Shown piece after piece: positions 56,862 through 64,000 of a DNA stretch of 64,000 bases; position 1 is the stretch's first letter; each line of letters begins with the position of its first letter. Source of the stretch: Alligator mississippiensis (lineage: Eukaryota; Chordata; Crocodylia; Alligatoridae). The DNA lies in contig NC_081824.1 in NCBI RefSeq assembly GCF_030867095.1, positions 115,948,162-116,012,161 of the forward strand, given 5' to 3'. The notes under the pieces are model-generated. The model was not told where the DNA came from, did no database searches, and worked only from the letters and a program-made list of their open reading frames with translations. A program made the position numbers and the translations under genes.

Positions 56862-58470
56862 TTCATAGATTTCATAGACATTAGGGCTGGAAGGGACTCG
56901 GAAGATCGTCGAGTCCAGCCCCCTGCCCAAAGGGCAGGAAGTCAGCTGGGGTCATAGGATCCCAGCAAGATAAGCATCCAGTTTGCTCTTGAAGGTGTTC
57001 AATGTAGGCGCTTGAACCACCTCCGGTGGCAGGCTGTTCCAGACCTTGGGGGCTCGGACAGTAAAGAAATTCTTCCTTATGTCCAGCCTGAAACGGTCTT
57101 GTAGTAGTTTATGACTTTTTGACCTAGTTGTCATCCCTTGGGGCGCTCTGGTGAATAAACGTTCCCCCAGATACTGGTGGTCACCCCTGATAAACTTATA
57201 GGTGGCCATCAGATCACCCCTGAGCCTGCGCTTTTCCAGGCTAAAGAGCCCCAGGGCTCTCAGCCTGTCATTGTAGGGTCTGCTTCCCTGACCTCTGATC
57301 ATGCGCATGGCTCTTCTCTGGACTCTCTCAAGCTTCTCCACATCCTTTTTGAATTGTGGAGCCCAAAACTGGATGCAGTACTCCAGCTGCGGCCTCACTA
57401 AGGCCAAGTACAAGGGCAGAATGACGTTCTGGGATTTGCTTGAGAAGCATCTATGGATGCAAGCCAGCGTTTTGGTCGCGTTACTAGCTGCAGCATCGCA
57501 CTGCAGGCTCATGTTCATCTTGTGGTCAATGATGACCCCCAAGTCTCTTTCTTGCATAGTGCTAGCCAACATAGCACTGCCGAGCCTATAAGGATGTTGC
57601 AGGTTTTTCTTCCCAAGGTGGAGAACCTTGCATTTATTGGCGTGGAACACCATCAGATTCTTGTCCACCCACTTGTTGAGCCTGTCCAGGTCAGCCTGGA
57701 TCACCTGCCTGTCTTCTGGTGTGGATGCTTTGCCCCAAAGTTTGGTGTCATCGGCGAACTTGGCCAGTCCGCTTCTGACTCCAGTGTCCACATCATTAAT
57801 GAAGATGTTGAACAATATGGGTCCAAGGACAGAGCCTTGGGGGACCCCACTGGTCACAGGACACCACGATGAGTGACTTCCATCAATTACTACCCTCTGG
57901 GTCCGACCCCGGAGCCAATTTTCCAGCCAGTGAATCGTGGAGGACCCAAGGCGACAATTGGCCAGTTTCTCCAAGAGGTGATCATGGGAAACCAGATTGA
58001 AGGCTTTTTTGAAGTCAAGATATATGACATCAATCTCTTCTCCCTTGTCCAGGTGATAGGTCACCTGGTCATAGAAGGAAATGAGATTGGTCAAGCAAGA
58101 CCTACCCGCAACAAACCCATGCTGGCTATCCCTTAAGATGTTGGCGTTGGCCAGTCCATTAAGGATGGCCTCTTTAATAAACTTTTCTAAGCTCTTCCCC
58201 AGGATAGAAGTCAGGCTAATGGGCCTATAGTTAGCCGGATCCACTTTCCTCCCTTTCTTGAAGATAGGCACCACATTGGCCTTCTTCCAGTCTTCGGGCA
58301 CTACACCAGAGCGCCAAGAGTTTTCAAAGATCCGCGCTAGAGGCTGGGCTATGATGCTCGCCAGCTCCTTGAGTACCCTGGGGTGAAGATTGTCAGGGCC
58401 GGCTGACTTGAAGGTATCCAGCTTCTCAAGATGTTCCTTCACGAAGTCAGCATTAATTTTAAGAGTGTGA
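56862..58470 (-). mobile_element. CR1 LINE, 5'-truncated, with open RT frame
   Basis: This is the best-preserved mobile element of the window. The 3' UTR lies at the left (56862-56951) and reads, on the + strand, CATAGATTTCATAGAC followed by TTAGGGCTGGAAGGGACTCG, the usual antisense CR1 3' end. The RT frame covers nearly the rest. The right (5') edge falls near 58470, where the antisense sequence for LKINADF gives way to unrelated AT-rich DNA. The endonuclease domain and ORF1 are absent, so the copy is incapable of independent movement. No convincing target duplication was found, which is common for CR1. Confidence 0.95.
56952..58442 (-). CDS. CR1 ORF2 C-terminal part: reverse transcriptase
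   Basis: An uninterrupted frame of 496 codons encodes the RNA-dependent DNA polymerase and C-terminal part of CR1 ORF2, which copies the element's RNA into DNA at the nicked target. Visible motifs: SAGPDNLHPRVLKEL (residues 13-27), YRPISLTSILGK (72-83), QHGFVAGRSCLTNL (107-120), motif A YLDFKKAF with catalytic D143 (141-148), GVPQGSVLGPILFNIFINDV (199-218), and motif C FADD (229-232) with its two acidic residues. A C-terminal region follows (LEYCIQFWAPQFKKDVEKLERVQRRA, then KVWNSLPPEVVQAPTLNTFKSKLDAYL). A full CR1 ORF2 also has an upstream endonuclease domain, missing here. The frame is open upstream of 58442 to a stop near 58473, and the codon at 58440-58442 is GTG, so there is no genuine start. 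Lack of stops indicates fairly recent insertion, not host function. Confidence 0.9.
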   Translation of the reverse strand: MKEHLEKLDTFKSAGPDNLHPRVLKELASIIAQPLARIFENSWRSGVVPEDWKKANVVPIFKKGRKVDPANYRPISLTSILGKSLEKFIKEAILNGLANANILRDSQHGFVAGRSCLTNLISFYDQVTYHLDKGEEIDVIYLDFKKAFNLVSHDHLLEKLANCRLGSSTIHWLENWLRGRTQRVVIDGSHSSWCPVTSGVPQGSVLGPILFNIFINDVDTGVRSGLAKFADDTKLWGKASTPEDRQVIQADLDRLNKWVDKNLMVFHANKCKVLHLGKKNLQHPYRLGSAMLASTMQERDLGVIIDHKMNMSLQCDAAASNATKTLACIHRCFSSKSQNVILPLYLALVRPQLEYCIQFWAPQFKKDVEKLERVQRRAMRMIRGQGSRPYNDRLRALGLFSLEKRRLRGDLMATYKFIRGDHQYLGERLFTRAPQGMTTRSKSHKLLQDRFRLDIRKNFFTVRAPKVWNSLPPEVVQAPTLNTFKSKLDAYLAGIL

Positions 58471-61400
58471 TATCAAAATTCCGATAAGTTAAGAACAACT
58501 AGGGCCTCAGGTAATTTTCTTTCAGGATCCATAAAATTGTAAAACTATATCCATGAGAAAAAATAAATAAATGTATCAATTAAATACAATCACAACAAGC
58601 ATGTTTACACTCTCTTCATGTTTCATATACGGTGTAGCTTGAACCAAATATCTGCAATAACCCAGCAATGTGAAATGCAGTGTGGCCTGGCCGCCAAGGT
58701 GAATATGATCAACATTTTTATACATGGATATTTGCCTGTTGCTTCTGCTATGTAACTGAATTTACTTTTCATGCACTTATAACAGCATTGCTGGTGTGAG
58801 AATGCATGGAAATTCCATGAGTAAGTACTTGAAAAATATGCTAGACATCAACTAGCCAGAGGCCAGTGAGAAAGTTGCAGAGAAACAGAACTTATTGGTC
58901 AAATTATTGGTCACCAAATTATTGGTGAAATTATTGGTCAAAACAAGATGTGCAGTGTCTTACCATCTTGTGCTGCTCATAAGAGGAGGCCACTAATATC
59001 TATTCCTAGTGTGTTGACCAGGGATCCTGTTCCTGACCTCCATCTTTAACAACAGTTTATGACTAGTAAGTGCCTTATAAATTCAGAGCTGCTCTCTCTC
59101 ACAGATATTCAAGTTCTGCTGAGACAATAGTTTCTTTGTTCCCTTTTGTATTCTATCTTTAAGCTTCAGCTTACTTTGGGGAAGGGTGGATATCTCCACT
59201 ATTCTATTCTCACCTAGCCTCCTGGCCTCTTGAAAAAGAGGGGCAGTCTGTGCTACTGTACCCAGTGCCAGCTCTCACATTTTTTCCACCACAACTAGAA
59301 TATCTGAAATATTTTGCAGCTGACCCACTGCCACAAAAAATAAAACCAAAGCATAAAAATGGAGTGACTCCTATTCCTTACTTGTCTATTAATTTCAAAA
59401 TTCAGATTCCTTGTTTTTTAGTGCCTTCAAAGTTTGGATTCTTTTCTACCATGCTTCCATATCACTTTGAATTAGCTGAAACTTACATTATTTCTGATCA
59501 AAGAATACATTTTATATTTCAACAAAACTCTTGAACTATTAAGCTATTATAAAATTGTGCAGGATCTCTGAGTTATTCACCTCAAAGACGTGGGGTGTAT
59601 AGATTTATTGAAGTTTGTATAGAATGTATCAGTTGTATTTCCAGCTATCTATAGTTCATCACAATTCCTGAAGTTCTTGACTTGCTGAACACCACAAATA
59701 ATTTGTCATGAAGTTTAGTTCTGAAAAGCTATCCTCAGCAGAAGCCACAATAAAAAGTAGTCAGATGTACAACACAGGTGTGCAACATTAAGATTTTTTT
59801 GGTAGTGATGAAGGTGTCGTCTTATAGCATTTTTGCTAGATTTTACAGCTCCTATTTCAGTTTCAAATCATTAGATGACTATTTTTGTTTTCCTTTAGTA
59901 TGTCGTTTGAGCTCCTCATCATAGACAACTGTAGTATTTTGGGGTAGTCTGTGAAATAATTCTTGTCTACACAGCATTCCTGATCTGAGGATGGTGGGTG
60001 GAAGTAACAAAGCCATTTTTTAAGAGGTGCTCTAAACTTAACCCCCTCACTTTACATAGGCTGTACATAAATTTTGGATCTTACCAACTCCCACAATTCA
60101 GCAGAAGAATTGGAGCCTTATGCATATTTACTAGACTTTAGAAAAAACTTTGCAGAGGACAATTGCCAAAAGTGATTTTTGCCCCTGGAAGCTTATTAGG
60201 TCCACAATCACCAGACAGTTTGGCGAGTTTCAGGATACATGCGTGTTTCAACAAACATGATCTATTTAATACTAACTGCCCCCTTCCATGCTCTGATGGA
60301 GGGAGGTAGAATATTTATGGTTGTGGAAACTGAGGTGTGAAGACTAAAGATAATATTTCCACACTTGGAAGCCTTGCAGCATGTCTGAAAAATCAGCCTG
60401 TTGTTGAAATATAGATGTAGGTGCCTAAATTTAGGAACTCTAGATTGAAAGCTATGTAATTTGATCAAGGCTGCAAAGGCAGTAGGTGTTGGAGTTGAGA
60501 CTTGATTTTGGTCCTGCAAAAAACAAATCTAAAATCAGCCTGGTTGGCATTTGAGGAAAAGTAGACAACTTCTAAGGTCCTGAAAACTGCAATTCCAGTT
60601 GTAAAGCATCCTTACATTGGGCCTGTATATTTAGTAAGAGAAGTGTATAGCTAGGATGGAGAAGCCAGAGTAGTTTCACTAAACATTACTACAAAAACCC
60701 TGGGGTGGCTGTGAACGAGGCCTGTTTGAGAGTCTGTAAGTCAGGATGCTTTTTGATAACCAGCATATAGTGCAAGCATAGCATTTTGAATTTAACCTCT
60801 GAAGACAAAGAGGACCAATCACCTGGACACAACAGGGAGGCACAGGGAATGCTGATTCCATTAAGGGAATGGATAATTTCACTAATGGAGTGGCAGCTGT
60901 AGCTGGATGGAAGTGTTCCATGAAAGTGCTATTCGCAGAGATGGTATGGTGACAAAAGCTGGACTTCTTGGTTATGGTGATGATGATGGAAACCTCATCT
61001 CTTTTCTGCCCAGTTTTTAGAGTCAAACCTTCTGCTCTTGGCTTCTATCAAGATATTTAATGTTGTGGGGAAGTTCAGAGATCATGGCATGGAAGACCAG
61101 GCTGCTTTTCTCTTTGTTTTTCCTGTCACAGACCAGTATGGCTCAATCCATTTTGGAGGTTCACTCAAAATTGTCCTGCTATCTGCCTTGAGTACTTAGC
61201 AGTGTACCTATATAAGTTTGTATCCTTTACTTTTCCATTTTCCTGTGAGAAAGCACTTCCATTTAAATTGGAGCAGCAAAATGTCTAAATTACCCAAGGT
61301 CAAACTCAGCTATGTTTGTGAGTTTGACATCCATAAACCCACTGGAACTTGGCTCACTTCCCAAGGCTTCCCTTTTGACATCATATTACACATGCTGTGA

Positions 61401-64000
61401 AGTTATAATGCACTGTAAGTCATAAACTTAATGATGTCAGATTAAAGGGGAAATGGAGAAAAGATACATTTTAGAAATACAGAGAAATAATAGCCACTTT
61501 TCAAAATCAGGGAAAATGACAGTATAAATCATTTTCTTGTTTCTGGAGCTGACAACCCTATTCTGCATGAATAAAAAGTGAACACTAAAAGTGTAATAAA
61601 GAATTATAAAATATTTCACAGTGTTTAGTATTTGGCAGTCTGTCCTATTAAAAAGATGTATACACATACACTTGGGTTTGCACTTATTCCTTCAACCTTT
61701 TTTTTCCACTAGTCTTATACTCCACTCAGTAGCTTGAACAAAGCTATTAATTACAAATTATATTGATACATGAGGAATTACTGTGATTGCTATGAGGTAT
61801 GTCCTTTCAACACATAGACACTTAAATCATTTTGGCAGAACTGGACTTCACAGATATCCAGAGTAGATGTTATTTTTAAACAATTATCAAAGTATTTAGC
61901 CCCCTTTTACCTCATAGGGAAAAGAATAAAATAGTTACGTAGAAAAAAGTATTATTTTAGTAAGAGATGCATTTATATATTTGCTGGAATAAATACTATA
62001 GAAAAACAAAGGCACAGTTCTGGACATTGTGTTTAAATAATATTCTGCTTTATTGTACAAGTCTGCTATGGACTGAAATATATTTAAGTAAATCTTCTGG
62101 GAAAAGACAAAAAAGTTTTTCCAGAATCCAGTGTATGATGAATAGTAGTTTAAGGTTCATTAATAGTCTCATGGTATGCTTGCATATCCTGGATCCTTTC
62201 TTCAATAGTTATATTTTGAAAAACATCCAACATCTGTGCTACTACCAGGAGATTTGCAGAGTATTTCCAGTAGATCACAACATTCATTCTGGACTCATAA
62301 AGAACCAAATCAATGAATGCTGAGTTTTGATACCAGCTGAATTCTTTTAAGATTTAAACTATATTCAAGTGCATGAAGTTCCCAAATTTTTAAATCTTCA
62401 GACAGAATCATATATGTACTGTGTCTCACTTGAACATCAAATTTTATTGTGTAGAAACCATATATTCAGAAGGGAGTCTACCTCCTTGTTGTTGTGTCAA
62501 AAGAGGTCTTCTATTCCAGAGATCATGGACTGTCATAATGTGTATTATGAGTGTATGAATGACAACACAATTTACCATCTAATGCCACTAGTACCCAGCA
62601 AGGATTGCTATACTTTAATACATTAATCTTCAATTATAAATGTCCCTTCTGCTGTTCCACATATAGTCAAGCAGTTTAATAAATGAACATTTTGTTTTAG
62701 AAGGTCATCAATCATAAGAAGATTTTCTTTCTCTCCAGTTTAAAAAATATTAAGTGTTTGTACATAAGTAGTTATAATCTGTATCACTAAAAAGTCAGTA
62801 TTGCATATATTGTCTGGTAGTGCGTAAGATCAATATTACTTTTTGGTTTAAGAGTTATTGCTTCCCTGTTTTAACTAATTTGCCAACCTCTTTCTTGATG
62901 CATTTTTAATTATACATTAAAATTAGGACCACTGCCTTTTTGGAGTTGACTTTACCCTTCTTGGCATTGCCTGTGCCCTAGATATACAACTAAACAGTTC
63001 TTGCTTGTATGCATGGAAAGGGCTGTTTAATAATTTGCAAAACTCCTAAATTATGTGGTGAAAAGCAATTTCCACACTTTCTTCCAGTGCAAACACCTGT
63101 ACACAGCAAGATTCAACTGCAATTGGAAGGTTTTTTTAAGCTTGTTTTTAATGAACCAAATCTTGCACATTTGAAGTATTTGGGCAAATCCTAGCTGGTA
63201 AAACACTGAACGACTACATACAACCATAGAAAATTTTGTTTTCCTTCTTTTTTAAAAAAAGGCAGACCTCTGCATTTCATCACTGTCTTAAATATATACT
63301 GCATTGTAAGGAACAAATATGATTTTGCATTTTTTCTTTGTAGTTGCAAAGAAAACCATGATTTTAGTTTCACATTCAGCGTATCAAAGGTAGGAGAAAG
63401 TTGACAAACGTTTTGGAAACTTGATGGTGGTTAGCTTGGTTTTAGAGCTGTATCCTAGGAAAAGAAATTGTCCTGGAGAGGTCATTAGAAATTGATGAGT
63501 GTAATGAAAGAGAAAAAGGAAAACTCTAACTGAGGAGCTGGATGACAGCTCCATGGTCCAATTCTGATTAACACTGGCTTTAAGAGCTATTGTTTTTAAG
63601 AGTGGTAGCAAAGGAACAGCCCACAGTCTAATACCTGGAGCCTTCTCTCACTCAAAAAAAATGGACTGTAAGTCATCCTTATTTGGCATAGTAAAAGCAC
63701 AAAGTAAAATGTATCTGTAATTGCATAGCATTGTGATTTGACATTTGATATTTTAGGGGGCCTTCAACAATTGTTGCATAGTGAAAAGTAAAGCCTTTGG
63801 TAGCTGTAAGTCAGTCTATGGCAGCAATGCATGAATTGGTATGCAGAGATCTCAGCACCCTGCTATTTTTGTCCTACTTATTTGTCATGTTACTCTGACT
63901 TGAAAAGAACCTTGCTTCACTTCCTTAACTACTTCTGCAATCCTGTTTGCAAGTTCCTGTTATACACCTATTAATTACACTACATTAGATGGACTGGTTG
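58471..64000. other. AT-rich non-coding stretch to the window end
   Basis: No exon, RNA gene or intact element recognised. A short tandem array of AAATTATTGGT units lies at 58891-58943. Open frames are at most about 118 codons (61967-62323) and show no domain. Composition matches the long stretch after 3.3 kb. Confidence 0.5.
58891..58943. repeat. short tandem repeat AAATTATTGGT(C/G)A
   Basis: Four copies of ATTATTGGT with 11-17 base spacing. Each contains ATTGG, the inverse of a CCAAT box, but with no promoter context. Confidence 0.7.

Noticed and set aside
57177..58136. Plus-strand frames of 74-139 codons
   Set aside because: Antisense shadows of the CR1 reverse-transcriptase frame.

Overview
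The window looks like vertebrate nuclear DNA with no identifiable protein-coding exon of a host gene. It is AT-rich over most of its length, has no bacterial-style gene density, and is filled with decayed interspersed repeats. A long antisense CR1 reverse-transcriptase ORF, a degraded CR1-like copy, a separate non-LTR retrotransposon fragment and many short terminal-inverted-repeat (TIR) DNA elements suggest a non-avian reptile, most likely a crocodilian or possibly a turtle. The taxon is an inference from repeat content, not from a host gene.

Bases 1-1490 form a strongly GC- and CpG-rich block with a GC box and a good splice-donor-like site on the + strand, so this is probably a CpG-island promoter or first exon. 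A second GC-rich block lies at about 2230-2560. Three long dinucleotide-rich tracts interrupt or follow the island: TG-rich at 755-946, CA-rich at 1501-2196, and a TG minisatellite at 2862-3255. From about 3.3 kb onward composition drops to AT-rich, consistent with a very long first intron or intergenic DNA.

The rest is non-coding sequence carrying mobile elements. Retroelements: a 496-codon CR1 RT ORF (about 56862-58470, minus strand), an ancient CR1-like fossil on the plus strand (about 9945-10880), a diverged CR1 3' fragment (about 23765-24030, minus), a 5'-truncated LINE with a 30-bp target duplication (29701-30633, minus), and an L2/MIR-like tail near 41.1 kb. DNA elements: at least five hAT-like elements, some with imperfect 8-bp flanking duplications; a family here called F1 with GGCTAGGGACAGA termini (six copies); families F2 and F3 with termini resembling GGGCACNTCTACAC and rich in long hairpins; and F4, whose termini read ATTTACTCAAATCC. 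A short 5' fragment of U2 snRNA is present at about 38.43 kb.

No operon, CRISPR array, tRNA or rRNA gene, or previously undescribed multi-gene system was found. The most informative oddities are the palindromic organisation of the small DNA elements, including one apparent paired stem change between copies, the cleanly bounded LINE insertion, the open CR1 RT frame, and the mirror-oriented TG/CA tracts around the CpG island.
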